Shown here: in pieces, positions 12,206 to 25,500 of the stretch
How positions within the stretch are numbered: the first letter of the stretch is position 1
Layout: the number at the start of each line of letters is the position of its first letter
Notes under the pieces: model-generated
The model's database searches: none
The model's input: the letters and a program-made list of their open reading frames with translations, nothing else
What the model was told of the DNA's origin: nothing
From: Styela clava
Lineage: Eukaryota > Chordata > Ascidiacea > Stolidobranchia > Styelidae
Assembly (NCBI RefSeq): GCF_964204865.1
Contig: NC_135255.1
Location: 3,472,001 to 3,536,000 of the forward strand
DNA length: 64,000 bases
Direction of reading: 5' to 3'
Position numbers and translations under genes: made by a program

Positions 12206-13929
12206 ATTTATTGCCATATAGCTTTAAAGTTTGGCCTATTTGTGACGAAATGATGGAACCCGCTGTTAGTGAGTTCGATACAAAAGAGAATCATCCATCA
12301 ATCTGTACTTCTGTATTAGGTTAATAATTCTAATTCGTATAGGCCCGAAAACCTCTAATTTACCACCTATACAATAGTAAAATGAAAGCAATAGATATAA
12401 AGAACATTTAGCTCACCTGAATATTGTTTCGAACTCACTGTCATAACCCAATAGTCACCATATCCATACATCCTACAGAAAATCAAACCTCATCTTATCA
12501 CAAACATTTGACTGACTAAAAGCGATGTCGCTTGTGGCTTCCCGCGCAAAAATATTTGACGAAAAAAGCCAACTGATTGGTTATAATCAAATGTTTTTAA
12601 CTGATTACTTCAATAATTACTCCAGGTTGTCGCTTCTGACGCGTGATCGCAAAGTTGCAGAATGCAAATGGCGGTTTGGATTTGCTTCATACATCGTATA
12701 ATACCTAGTTCACAGTAATATTCTCAGGATCTTTTGTACCAAGTCCCGCCCCAAAACAACACCCCGCCAACGCTCGAATTGAATAGAAATAGTAAATATT
12801 CAGTTAAGGTGAGAGATGCAGATTCAGTCGGTAATTCAAATTTTCAAATCGTTCCTAACCCAAACTGCATGATTTCCTATTTTTTATTTTAAAACGTGCC
12901 AGGGGTGTTTATCTCAGATCACACATTTTTGCATCAGTGACGGGAGCTTAGTACAAAGAATCAAGCAATTCCATTATATTTGTTTGTTTACATTTGTCGA
13001 GTAAACGCGCACGTGAATGCCATCAAAAATGTAACCTTCCTACAACTCAATGAAAGAATAACGGCGTGTAGAAGTTTAGCGTTGTATCAATGCATTCTCT
13101 GCATTGGCGTACAAATCTTAGCTCATTGACTTGCGCAGCCAAGAATAATTTTGAGTTTTCATACAATAACATGCCGGCGATGTCGTTAAAAGGGAGGTCA
13201 TAACGTGACGTTGTTTCGATGCCTACTGTATAGTAATTTCTTCGCCCAAACCAAACGGCAGAAAAATAACATCAGCAACAGCAATAATCAGGGTTCTATG
13301 TGAAGTAAATATTTGACTGCTCAAGACAAGAGCATACCGACGACAACAACTGATAAAATATATAGATCAACTATTCGAGACCATTCAAATATTTGGTGTT
13401 ATGGAGCTCGTGAAGAGGTATTGTTGACGTAGCCCCACAATAAGAACGTAACAAAATCAAATTGTTACTCATCGATCAATATTAATGAGTGAATTGAAAC
13501 TACTCTATTTAATAACTCGGATGTATTTACTGCTTCTTAAATTTTATTAATGCCATTTTGAGTAAACGAATAGATCGCGTAGAGTGTAGACCCTAGGTCC
13601 ATATGAAGCACTTTGAGCCTGTCTCTAGATTAGACCTCTTGGTAAAGAACGATTATGATACAGGTATGTACGGGTGATCAGGATTGTCCGCCCGTACATT
13701 TTGCTGTCGCCCAATTAGTTTGAGCTTTATTTTATATATGAATCCATCGAGCAAAAAATCTGAAACTTTTTGTGATTTTTAACATTACCCTCAACTATCG
13801 CCATAATGTTGAATATGAAATTCGAGCAAAAAAACTCTGTTTTTTGTCGACAGTTTTTAGGCCTAGGTATATTTCATGTAGTTATTTTTGCTAAATTGTG
13901 GCTACAAATATATATGCAACAGTCTTAAG
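12206..13929. other. Intergenic, no gene recognised
   Basis: No reading frame with gene character. Holds the third, more diverged foldback MITE at 12727-12963. The rest is unassigned AT-rich sequence. Confidence 0.5.
12727..12963. mobile_element. Foldback MITE, copy 3 (diverged)
   Basis: Starts GGATCTTTTGTACCAAG and ends CTTAGTACAAAGAATC. It keeps the central CGTTCCTAACCCAAACTGCAT-type segment of the other two copies but has extra GC-rich sequence in the left arm. Older than copies 1 and 2, judging by divergence. Confidence 0.6.
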
Positions 13930-14997
13930 AGAGACTTATTTCGTGTTATAATATCCAGGCATTTTAGCTACGTTGGAAAATGTTGAACCCGGGTGGTATT
14001 TGACTTTTGTAATTCAAATACACAGAACTTAACTGATATATATAGGAATACTAATAGGTTAGTTCATCCTTCTAGTTTATCAGATTGGAAAATCCTAGCT
14101 ATATTTTAATTCCCATTGGGGAATATTTTACATTTACATTTTGAATTACGGTATATACCTATTTGTATTGTGTTGTCTGAGTATTTACGATGATAAACAT
14201 TACCATTATATTACCGTTACGCCATTAATAAGCAGTTCACATGTTTCGATATAAATGTATATACATTGTGACTTGTTCAGAGAATAAAATTGCAATTAAT
14301 TAATTAATGATACAATGTACTATTTATATTAACATGTATAAAAAATATTTACTTATTATGTTAGGTAACAAAAAACTAGTACAATAAAATATCTCATAGT
14401 TTCAGGTTCGAGTAAAATGATTGTAAGACAATGCACAGCACTGAAAGTTTAGTCTAATTGCCTTAAAATGAATTTGATAATTATAAATATAGAAAAAAAA
14501 AATGTCTCATAAATTTGAAAAAGTACGAAGAGCAAATGAATACTAGTTACGAAAATCAGCATTTTTTTTATTGTGAAGACTGATTGTGAGGCACATCATT
14601 CAAGCAAAATATAATATCTCAACTACAAATTTTGGTTATTTAAATATTAACTTATAATTTATGATAAATTGATCCAATACGGTAGTTATTCGTTAAGTAT
14701 ATTATACTTGAGTAGATTATCTATTTATCGAGCAAAACATTCATCCACTGAATTGAAAAAATTTAATTATTTAAAATTATTATATCTATATATATATACA
14801 AGAAAAAGTGTAGCAAAAACCAGGAACCGTTTTGATTCAAATATTTATTGAAATGATATCTGTCATATCCAAAGCATTTTGAACAGTATATCCGTTCGAT
14901 TTCGTGCACGAGTAAAGTGTATGAAATCTTTATTCATATTATGAATGAGGATTTGAAATGATTGCAACTTGCTATATCAATTGGGTATTCATTAAAT
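13930..14997. repeat. Duplicated 3' flank of a type A spermine-synthase locus, unit I
   Basis: From GAGAGACTTATTTCGTG onward this block is closely collinear with 26870-28195, and less closely with 38000-38834. In each case it leads into the 3' end of a minus-strand spermine-synthase-like gene, so it was copied together with that gene. Confidence 0.75.
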
Positions 14998-16052
14998 TTA
15001 TTTATGTGTGCAGCCCTGTTTTTTTGAGTTTTTCCAGTTAAGATAGATTATCCAATTTTCTTGATACGATGGTATGTAAGTTATTTATTTGGAAAGTGTT
15101 ACTGATTATGCAATTCATTAAGTTTATTTCGAATAATTTCCTATATTGAGGATATCTTGCTACGTTTCCATGACAAATGTAAATACAGTTCTTCTTCAAA
15201 ACTTCCATTGAAAGGTCAAGAAGTTGTCTGAGAAAAATCCATTTATTCCTTCATTTTTAAAGCTTACTGGAATCGAAGTTATGTCATTTATGATAACATC
15301 AACTTTTAACCTATTTTTCACGGCTCTTTTGAGATATTCTTCTGCATCTTCAATAATAATTCGATATTTTTTCTAGTCATAGAATCTAGGACATCACCAC
15401 AAATTGGTCGAAGGTACAGTTTTGTAACATCAATCATTCGCTGATCATAATCTACGGCTGTTATCATGGACGCTCCAAGATCTTTGATTCTTCGTACAAT
15501 ACACCCATCGCTTCCTCCAAGAATAAATACAGTTTTATTTGTATACTCCACTCTTCCAAATCCAGATAAAGCGTAAGAAAACGCTTCGTAGTCGGTTTCG
15601 CCAATATTTGTACCATTTTGATGTAACTTCATCAAACACTACTTTGTCAAAATCTTTTTCAACGATGAATCCCTCACATACATCGTAACATGAAAACTCT
15701 CTACCTCTTTTCAAAGGAGGAAGACTATCATACCGAGGTGTTTTCGGGATTTCTGCAAACTCTAATTTTCTAATGTCTTCATCTACCTTATTAAACAAGA
15801 GGTTAAATTCGGGATTATCTATGTTCGTAGTGTGTATATCCATCGTGAAAAAGCCTTTGTCTGCTTCTTGTAATAAGGCTTTCAAATCATTGCTGTTCGC
15901 GTAAAGGGTTGTAATCTTTCTCTACTTTGAAACACAAGCTTGCAGTTTATGTCCATCGTCTTTATAAGCTTGCTTATTTCATTTATAAATTCTTCTCTCT
16001 TTCCATTCATTTTGATAACATTTATTCTAAATTCAAGTAGCCATGAAACCAT
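14998..16052 (-). pseudogene. Spermine-synthase-like pseudogene, copy 1 (type A)
   Basis: Homologous along its whole length to the copy at 28196-29305, with a start at MVSWLLEFRMN. Broken in at least three ways. One base is missing in the lysine-isoleucine codons just after the QSRE motif, near 15930. About 57 bases are missing near 15615, which removes the segment between the DEVTSK and NIGETDYE motifs. Further frame changes follow, near the GKNYR motif and downstream toward the C-terminus. The nucleotide-binding motif has also changed from GGGDG to GGSDG. The family makes spermine from spermidine and decarboxylated S-adenosylmethionine in the cytosol; this copy cannot encode a working enzyme. 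There are no introns. Confidence 0.85.
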
Positions 16053-16734
16053 TCTCCTAGATGGGTCTCGAACGATTATGGCTATGTAATAGAAATCTGA
16101 ATCATTTGGAAAAGACTAAAATGAATTAACCAAGCATGATGAAAAATTTTGAACGGCGATATACGACTTGTTCGCCACAGCCCCACACCCCTATATTTTT
16201 TCAATCAATCAGCAGCACATCAATTCTAGTAAAAATACTGATTGATAGGTATGGTAGCAACCCTACAATGCAAGTCGTTGTTCGAATAGAACTCCATGTT
16301 TCATATTGTTCCGGAATTTACTTTGGAAGTTTATATTGCATAACATATATTCGCTATATATTGAAATGCGATAACATCAATGAGCTAAAGCTGCTAAAGA
16401 TTTTCTGATTATCCAGCGCAATGCGCTGTTTTACAGGGTTTATTATAGGATAATTTCCCAATGTTATTTTCGATTTCAGAGTAAACTACGCTAAGGTTAT
16501 CCCGTTAAATGTTTGCGATATATGAAAGATTGTTAGGCTTAACTCAGTTTTGTTACTATACTCGCATTTATCCACTTAATTTCATCATTGATTCGGAACA
16601 AGCAGCAACACCAGTTTGGATTGATTATATATAAAAATGTATACAAAATGTCATAATATTACTAAAATCAAGCAATAAGCATTGACTTTTTCATTTAAAG
16701 TGCTCAAAATATAGTCAATAGACATAAACCTTAA

Positions 16735-18429
16735 AGGTGGGTTATCACCTAAACATTTTTGTAGCAAATTTGATTCTATATAATTTATTAAGATTTTTGG
16801 CGTTTACCGTTTGCATAAAATGGACTTCGTTTGCGAGACTCGAATTTTTTAAAGTCGACCCTGCCGAAATCGAACGCAAATTAGTATGTCCGTTGATGAC
16901 GTAGTGGTGAGAACTCGTCGGCGAAACTTTGCATTAGGTCAAATGCAATTATAGCATTCTGTGCACTCATTCTGAACCGTGTGCTAGTTCTATTGGGCGG
17001 TACATTTGGAGGAAGCTTTTGTGATTTAAATCATTACCAATATCTTCAAATAATATTATTGCATTGTGAGAAATTACAGTAAACTCAACTAATCGAGGTC
17101 AAGACGAACTTGAGTTCTGTGCCGGACCTTTTGCTGAAATATATTTTCTAGTGAAAAAGCGCATACCAGGCTATTTTTTGTCTCAAATGATCTAGATTTT
17201 ATAATTAATGTGTGTTTACTCTACTTATCTGATTCTATAACTAGTCTTTTTGTTATATTTTCGGTATATATAGACTATCTGACCATACCGGTATATGCGC
17301 AAACATTACCGTACCGTATGGAATGTGTAGTTGGTGGTTACAGCAGATTTCACAGCGATGAATCTGTCTCGAAACAGGAAACAAGGATAAAACTATGGAT
17401 ACAATTTTCGCAAGTAACCTTTTCTGATGTCTCTCCATGGAACTAAAAGAAGACCTCTAAGTCGGTGGATCGTTTAAGCCTTAAAATTATGTTGGAATCC
17501 ATGCAAACTCCTACCCACAGACGAAACAACAATACCTCACGCAGTTATTCAAATCATTTTTTATTTATTTTTAACATTTTATTACAAGTTTTCATCATAT
17601 GTAATTCATTCATGCCAATAAATGTGTTGTCACGAATCTCCATTAGTTGATAGATAACAGCTGGACTGTGTTGTTAATAGCAGTGTGCACTGGAAACAAA
17701 GTATACAAATTAAATTGATAGAACTGACATAAAATAAGATTAGGATAATATTACCAGACAGTTTAGTAAGGTTCAACATACAACAGTGTTTTGTTGCATA
17801 ATAATGTGAAATGAATATAAAAAAACTGAACCATTATCGGGATTCTACGTTAATTGGTAGTAGACTATCACTCTTTTGGTAGATGTACAAATTGTCAATT
17901 TGTATTTGGTTCCTATTCATACAAAAGTGTGACTGGGTATCATCATGCATTGACTTATTATTTTATCAAACAGTCGATAAACGAAATAAAGTAGTAAATA
18001 CTTACTCTAGGATCAGTTCCTCAAAGCCTTCTGACGGGTGGTCAGTACCGGTACGATCATTACATAAAACGCCGTGGCTTGATCCCCTCACATTTAGAAC
18101 TTCTTATGCAATAGCATTTATGTTTAACAATACATTATTGTTTCAGTCTTTATTAAACTACGCGATGAGAAACTAGATTTAAACGCCAAAAACAGAGGTT
18201 GAACACCTTACTCGCCAATGGCGAGGGAGCTAATTTCTGGAATGAGTTCTCACTACTACGTCATCAAAGGCCGTTTTCGAACCTTCCGGGTCGATTTTGG
18301 TTGAAGCGGTTTTTAAAAATTCATAAGTAGAAAACTAAGTCCACTTTATGCAAGGGGTAAACGTTAAAAATCTTAAAAAAATATATAGAATCAAATTTTC
18401 CACAAAAATGTTCGCGTGATAACCCACCT
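16735..18429. mobile_element. TTAA-flanked element with ~200-bp inverted repeats
   Basis: The left end AGGTGGGTTATCAC is mirrored by GTGATAACCCACCT at the right end. The inverted similarity extends about 200 bp inward, through TTTGATTCTATATA, GTTTACC..TTGCATAAA.TGGACTT and TGATGACGTAGT.GTGAGAACTC. TTAA lies immediately outside both ends (16731-16734 and 18430-18433). A TTAA target is the hallmark of piggyBac-type transposition. The interior, about 1.3 kb, has short open frames but none that I recognise as a transposase, so it is probably non-autonomous. Confidence 0.75.
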
Positions 18430-18433
18430 TTAA

Positions 18434-19797
18434 TGCTTACATCTTTATAAATGACTTTCAACTATTCTACATCATTCACATAGAAGTATATTGGAATTAT
18501 TTCCACATTCTTTGTTTCCCGTATGCCTAAACTGGACTACACGAATCAGATATGCTCGTATATAGGACGGGATCATTCCTCTTGAAGGCCCTAAGCACTT
18601 AGGATTTTGGTACCCCGTGTTTAAAAAATAATAATAATGAAACTGGTGTCGTGTGTTATTTTGAATTGAATAAGTAAGTTTCAGTATTCACTGCTAATTG
18701 AGGGCTAAGTTACGATTAATTTGTATGTTTTTTGGAAACAGTTCTCATATATATATATATTAAAAACTTACATTGATATATAGAGAGGTGTAACATGATA
18801 CTTCAGAGCCAGAACATTTTTGCAGCCTGGTCAGTGTCGCGGTTTTAGTAGTCTGGCCAACTCGAATTGTTTCATTAAACACTGGGGCACCATTAAAAAT
18901 TTGTCTATGGAAATTTCTTTGGTGCCCCTTTTTCTTTGGTGCTTTAAGCACGTGCTTATTCTGCTTAATCGTTAATCCCAGCACTGCTCGTATATCATAT
19001 GTTGAATAGCTCTTACGATGGATAGCTCAACTCTACAATATTTCGGCAAACGTTTATAGGCAGGAAATCGTATGAACAGTAACGCATGGAGGCCGCAGGC
19101 GTGATTGATTGGTTCCGTTTGGTAGTTGGAATTGATTTCATACGTCGGAATTCAGATGGCGTGTACGCGAATGAATAACCTTCACAATGTACGTACTATG
19201 TTCTGTTTGTCTCTACGCGGTCTCCTTGTTGTTGAGTTAGTGATGAAAGCAAATCGAGTGGCAATGAAAAGATGCCACCAATCAACAAACGCTGTAAAAT
19301 AGATAGATAGCTTTGCACAATTGCGCTCCATCAGGTAATAAAAAGTACAGGACGATGCGATTGACGTTGCCGTCGTATTTTGGCCATTTTTAAAGATTTT
19401 GCGTTCAAATCTAATCTTCGACCAGTTGGTGAGGTTTTCATGCCTCTGGTTTTGGCCATGAGTTTCAGATAGATTTGCGTATGCTTCAGTGACTACACTT
19501 GGCACTTTATTGATAATCTATACAGTCTTTGATTCTGGCAAATATTGCAGATATTAGAGATATACTCGCGAGTAGATCAATCAAGATTTTAATAGCAAGC
19601 AATTAAGAAACTATACGAGACTGAAGCGATAAATAAACTATTCAATAGGACGTGTGACTGTTCTAAAATAACAAAATTGTAAGCACCGATAAATATAGAA
19701 AAACATACATGTGGGAAATAATGTCATATTAAAATATTTGTGTATTTTATCACAATTAGGTTTTTGTTTTAATTTTGTGATTCTATTTAATTTCAAA
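18434..19797. other. Intergenic; possible unrecognised minus-strand coding traces
   Basis: No gene is supported. Two minus-strand open frames (18760-18984 and 19182-19505) have mixed amino-acid composition, and the first contains a PVFNET string reminiscent of C2 domains. That alone is too weak to call an exon, and no splice-site framework ties it to anything. Confidence 0.3.
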
Positions 19798-20532
19798 ATG
19801 GATTCGTGGCTGTTAGAATTTCGAATGGACATGAGCAAAGTGCATGAAAAAGTCGATGAATTTTTGAGTCAAATCGGAAAACTTATAAAACATATAGACA
19901 TTGGATGCATTCTAGTGTACAGTAATACCGAAAGAAATATTTCTGCCCTCTTCTCGAATAGCAAGGAAGTTAATGTGTTTCTTCAAAGTGCGAAGAATGA
20001 CCTGTTAACACTGGACATCCATACTACAAGTGTTGACAATTCTTATTTTAGGAATCTAGTAAATGAATTGGATGAAAAAGTCAGAAAACTAGATTTTGCT
20101 GAGATTCCAAAAACACCGCCTTATGATAGCCTTCCCGCCATAAAAAGAGGACGAGAATTTTCTCATTACGAGATTGTCCATGGTATTCGTTTAGTTGAAC
20201 GAGATTTTGACAAGCTTATGTTTGATGAAGTTACTTCGAGGCAACACCTACGTGTTTTACACTCTATCGAATTTGGAAATTGCCTTTATTGTGATAATGA
20301 TATAACTATGGGTGAATACGACTACGAAAGTTATTCTCATGCCGTATCAGGATTCCGACACGTCGATTACAACGGGAAACGTGTTCTTATATTGGGTGGA
20401 GGTGATGCTTGTATTCTTCGTCGAATCAAGGATATGGGCAGCACCATGATAACGGCAGTAGATTATGACCAGCGTTATTATAACGAAGATTATAACGAAC
20501 TTAACAGTAAATTTTTTGACTCCCATGTTTAG
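19798..20532 (+). pseudogene. Spermine-synthase-like pseudogene, copy 2, C-terminally truncated
   Basis: Plus strand, the only copy in this orientation. The frame is open from MDSWLLEFRMD for 244 residues and keeps the N-terminal domain, the SRQHLRVLHS stretch, GGGDAC and VDYDQR. It then leaves the family sequence: after VDYDQ about 20 unrelated residues lead to a stop. The catalytic aspartate in the NDI motif and the C-terminal PSYQENW segment are absent, so it should be inactive. Translation could begin 29 codons upstream in the same frame, but MDSW is the start shared by all copies. It converges on the intact copy at 21450-22562. Confidence 0.8.
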
Positions 20533-21449
20533 TAGTCAGAAAAACCGATTCTGAACAAAAAATAGGACCCCACCCCGATTCCAATGCAAACAGAAATCTC
20601 CAAATTCAATCTGACCACGCATACCTATTCAAGAGACTAAATAATAAATTAGTGTTGCGTTTTGTTCCAAAGGGCGTTTGACAGTCAGCAAGTTGTCCAA
20701 TGGGCGCTGTAATGAAAGGTTCGGGAAACTGATTCAGAGTGCCAGGTAAATTAATACTCCCGAGCATAAAATATTATCGGTATATGGATTCGACTAAAAT
20801 TTTAAACATTCTACTACCTCGATTTACTTGGATTTTCTTTTTTCTTTTAATTACATAAGAAACTGCTTATCTACAAACTACTTTCCAACATATCTATACC
20901 TTATATCTCAGCTTCATAAAATACGTTTAAAGGCAACAAAGTTGCTGCAACCACAATGGATTGGCGAGCATGTGATCAATTCTTCATGAAAAAGTTTGTT
21001 AATGACAATGTCGTCGGATTGTAAACCTTGGCAATTTCAATCAAAAAAACCCAAGCCACATGAAACCCTTTTGAAGCTACGCCAGCTCTTACGGCAAATA
21101 TAATTATGCAGTTTTAAATAAGTATCAAACATACAAAAACAAACTATTATTCAGTGTTTTTTGTTATTTAATCATTTTGACGATCTTATGATATTATATG
21201 CGGACAAATTAGAGATATGTAATTGAAGTTCATCGAATGTTTCTGTCATTTTTCTACCATTAACTTCATGTAAAATATGGACCGACTAGACGCCGACAAT
21301 TAGCCCTACATGCCTACACAGTATCGGTGATACAAAAAATACAGGCAACATTAGCGTTTGAGATACTATAATATGATACTATAGGAATAAATAGATGAAT
21401 TTTATACAAAAGACTTTCAACAAACGACTCGACAGTCAAATCGAATCTT
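20533..21449. other. Spacer between convergent spermine-synthase-like copies
   Basis: No gene seen. No remnant of the missing C-terminal half of copy 2 was recognised here. Confidence 0.5.
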
Positions 21450-22562
21450 TTATGTTCGTTGCTTTTTCTCAATATTTTTCCAGATTAGGTAAATAACCCA
21501 ATTTTCTTGATAAGACGGTATAATTGCAATCTTTTTAGTGAACTGTATCGTGTAATCCAGTTTATTCAGCTCATATTCGTATAGTTTTTGACCTTCGAGT
21601 CGGCTCGCCGAAGTTCCGTGGTTAATGTATACTCCGCCATCTTTCACCACTTTCATTGAAAGATTCAAAACTTTCCTAAGAAAATCCCATCTGTCTCCTT
21701 CAGACTTTGAAGTTAAAGGAATTGTGGTTATGTCGTTTATGATGATGTCAACTTTTAAATTATTCTTTACAGCTCTCTCAAGATATTCAGCAGCATCTGC
21801 TACAATGAATTGATAATTTTCCCCCTCTATGGAATCAAGAACATCATCACAAATTGGTCGAAAATACCTTTTTGTTATGTCTATTACAGCTTGATCATAA
21901 TCTACGGCTGTTATCATAGATGGACCAAGATCTTTGATTCTGCGCACAATGCATGCATCGCCACCCCCAAGTATGAGCACGGTTTTACCCTCGTAAGCGA
22001 TTTTATCAAATCCAGATAGGGCGTACGAATAACCTTCGTAATCATATTCGCTAATATTCAGGTCATTGTCACAAAAAAGACAATTTCCGAAAGCAATTGA
22101 ATGCATAACGCGCAAATGTTGTCTTGATGTAACTTTGTCAAAAACAACTTTATCGAAATCTCGTTCAACCAGTCTCCCACTGGCAGTTTCGTAATAGGAA
22201 TATTCTCTTCCTCTCTTTAAAGCAGGAAGACTTACAAACCGAGGTGTCTTTGGAACCTCTGCGAACTCCAATTGTCTGATATCTTCATCTAACTGATGCA
22301 CGCGATCTTTAAAATCAGAATTGCTTAAAAGTGTTGCGTGGATATCCAGAGTGAACAACCCATCATTCGCTTCTTGCAATAAAATTTTCAATCCGTGACT
22401 GTTCATGTAAAGAGCAGTAATTATTTTTTCTTTATTTTCGTATACTAGATTGCAGTCACGATCCAAAGTTTTTATAAGCTTGCTCACTTTCTTTATAAAT
22501 GTTTCTGTATTTTTTCGTACCTTGCTAGTGTTCATCCGTAATTCTAAAAGCCACGAATCCAT
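21450..22562 (-). CDS. SMS-like: Spermine synthase-like aminopropyltransferase, copy 3 (intact)
   Basis: An uninterrupted 370-residue frame without introns, about the length of animal spermine synthase (366 in human). Residues 1-120 form the AdoMetDC-like N-terminal domain; the rest is the aminopropyltransferase fold. GGGDA at 199-203 is the cofactor loop, VDYDQ at 220-224 the acidic strand that holds the adenosine ribose, D277 in IINDIT matches the catalytic aspartate, and E353 in PSYQENW matches the substrate-binding glutamate. Two departures from human are the change of GGGDGG to GGGDAC and of VEID to VDYD. The expected reaction is aminopropyl transfer from decarboxylated S-adenosylmethionine to spermidine; a changed acceptor is possible. 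The start MDSW is common to the paralogues. Lack of introns suggests a retrogene ancestor. Confidence 0.93.
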   Translation of the reverse strand: MDSWLLELRMNTSKVRKNTETFIKKVSKLIKTLDRDCNLVYENKEKIITALYMNSHGLKILLQEANDGLFTLDIHATLLSNSDFKDRVHQLDEDIRQLEFAEVPKTPRFVSLPALKRGREYSYYETASGRLVERDFDKVVFDKVTSRQHLRVMHSIAFGNCLFCDNDLNISEYDYEGYSYALSGFDKIAYEGKTVLILGGGDACIVRRIKDLGPSMITAVDYDQAVIDITKRYFRPICDDVLDSIEGENYQFIVADAAEYLERAVKNNLKVDIIINDITTIPLTSKSEGDRWDFLRKVLNLSMKVVKDGGVYINHGTSASRLEGQKLYEYELNKLDYTIQFTKKIAIIPSYQENWVIYLIWKNIEKKQRT

Positions 22563-25500
22563 TTTCTACAGAATTCAATGGTATAAAATAAAGACAATAA
22601 CTTTATATGAAAAACTATAAATATATTTATTATATATATCTTGAATATATTGAATGCATTTTGTGCAGTACAAATATTAATCACAAAATACAGTAACATA
22701 AGCTAGTATAGGCCTGTAGGGTAAAATGATATTTCTGGTTGTTTGATGGCTAGTTCTGATCTGATGAAGACTCTGATTACACCGTTTCCAAAGACATGTA
22801 TTTATATAATATATATATTTACAAATAGACAATTACAAAATGTCCAGTTCAAACCAGGCTGATAGCAAGACAAAATCCGAGTTACATTGCACGCATTCTG
22901 AGTTGTAAAAATTATTCCCTCAATCGTTAGTTGTTCTAGCTGCCCATCCCCTTCCTAACAAATGGTTATTCATAAAATTGTTTTGGTATCCCGATAGGAT
23001 GACGCTGTAATGCTATTGTAGGCGAATCAACTAATTGTAACTTAATATGCCTAATTGTCGCGTTTTTTTTTTATCTTTGTTTGGTTCTAATTTTAATTAA
23101 ACACGTACAACTGTTAACTGAAGCAGTTACATTAACACAATATTATGCTTTAGGCCTACAGCGACACAGATACTCATTGTAAAAAATATAAGTCAGGACA
23201 GATCACACTTTATGGATAAAAGTACACTATGTTTTTTTGCCCTATTGGAAGTGCTCTTACTTTGGAGACGATAAACTGCACTAATTTGATTGATTATGAA
23301 ACACAATCACGGAATCGAACCTCGGAATGTATCAATTTTCCACGACCACGAGCCATGTTATCTGGATACGTGAGAAACCAAACACAAATTAATATACAAG
23401 TTATTAACATGTTATTCAGAGGGTCAAAATAACCTAAAAACACTCGTTTTCGACAATAGAAAATGCAGCATTGTCAGTACTAAAATCTTGCGTGATCGGA
23501 CTATCAAAAAATAACAAAGATTTGAATTCACAAAGTTGAATCTATATAAAACGTTATTCAGCACAATGGCTTCCCGAAATAGCCTTTCGAAGCATTCTAT
23601 CTAGTGAAAGAGAATAAAGAATTTCTGTTCACCAAATGTTGTAATTCACAGACTCCGTGTTCATTCCATACTTTTATGAAAAATGGTATTCTTGCATATT
23701 GTAATTTCTTGTTGTACCCTAATGGTTCATTATAAAGTTGAATATTGGCATCAGTTCTTAATTTCTCATACACGTATACAGGTAGGTACAAAGTGTATCC
23801 TAAATTGTTGTTATGAAATGAATATTTTTTCGAAGCGAGAATTATACCTTAAAATTTCCCTTTCAGTAAACAATGTAATTTCATGTTACGTAAATAATAA
23901 AGTTTAATGGTTTTCCAATTGCCCTCTTTTGACTCAATGAGGTGCTACATCCAGTTCTGTTTTTAGATATAATTACACTTTGAACGTATACTAATATCAA
24001 TTTATTCTCGAGAAAATCAGTGTTTTACATTCAACTCTTTTCTATTTTGAAGTGGAAAGGAAGCGAAATATTAAAATGTTCATGAATTTTTACAATTTCT
24101 TGGATATAGTAACCTGTAAAAATGTAAATTAATAAGTTAAAATAGAGTTAATGATTGGAATACACACACTTTTCCTAGAATTGTTAAATTTCTCATTCGC
24201 TAAGTTTGGATAATGTTTTGTAATTGTTGACGATAACGCAGTCAATAAGTTAAGTTTATATAGTTGTAAGTCTGCGGTAATTGTAATTTCAAATTTATAA
24301 GTTAAATTCATACGTTCAGTTGAGATTGTTGAAATTATTTTGTTCAATTATAACACTTTAAGTTCCAAATTCATTGCTTGCGATTTTTCAGCATTTGTTT
24401 TGCATCCTAATATATTTCCAAAGACAGTAGCTGTTCAAAATAATGTTTCTATGCTTTTAGATCAGGGTCGTCCAACCCGTGGCCCGCGGGACACATGTGG
24501 CCCGCAGAAATGTTCCGAGTGGCCCGCGCAGTATTTTTCGAAATTAAATAAACTAATCTTGACCCGATTTCTCCCACAATTGACACCTCCCATAAAAATT
24601 AAGTAAATCATTATTAAAAAAATTATTTCTCGTTCAAACACGCGAAAGACACGACTAAATGAAAATTTTCGAGACATCGCCTTCAATCTACTTCGGCTGT
24701 AGTGAGCACTGATATGGTCGATTTGTCTATTTTAGCTTATCGAATTCGACCTCCCCTTTCAACGAGCCAGGAAAGATATATAGGGCAAGGTGCGTTTCGT
24801 GAATTTGGTTTGTTTGTTCCGGCCATCTACATCTCAATATTGGTTCTGCTTATTACGTGTACCAATTCTGTTTATTTTTTCTTTCTCGAAGGACCGCGCA
24901 TTTGCTCAACGAAATCGAAAGCTATTGTGCGATCCTTGGTCGAGGAAAATTATAGGGATTAATTTGCAACCCAAATATAATTCATTATGATTATTATTTT
25001 TCGTCTGTCTAGGCTTTGGTCGTCTTTATCTGCTGTCAAATAACTAAGATTTAAAATACAATTTGGAGAATGTAAATCGAATTAAAAACGTCAGTTAGGA
25101 GAGAATTGTTTAAATGGAAAATAAAATGAAATCGATTCAGTCGAAAAAAAATGTTTGATCTGTCACTTTATCTTCGCAAGGTCATGTGAGCGCAGTAGCA
25201 ACTGAGATAAATAAAAGAGAATTCGCAGCAACCGCACTACGAGTATGAAAAGGGAGATCAGTTTTGAAGTTAAGGATACATAAATGAAATTTGGGTATTG
25301 GAATTAACTATATGAAAGATTACGCAAAAATAAATCACAATAAAGAAATTTAGAGCATCAAGTCTTGTGTGAGAAAGGTGAAAATATTCAACAACAATCA
25401 CAATCAAAAGGAATGATATGTTGTTATAAGAAAAGCATCACATTTCGCACAATTGGCATCAAAAACCGTATCAGAAATGACCGACCTGATCACTGGCGAA

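Noticed and set aside
18760-19505. Two minus-strand frames, one with a PVFNET string like a C2 domain
   Set aside because: One short motif without calcium-binding loops, adjoining exons or conserved splice sites is not enough to call a gene.
24340-24686. Overlapping open frames on both strands around 24.5 kb
   Set aside because: They exist because the GC-rich hAT terminus lacks stops; they are not protein-coding by composition.
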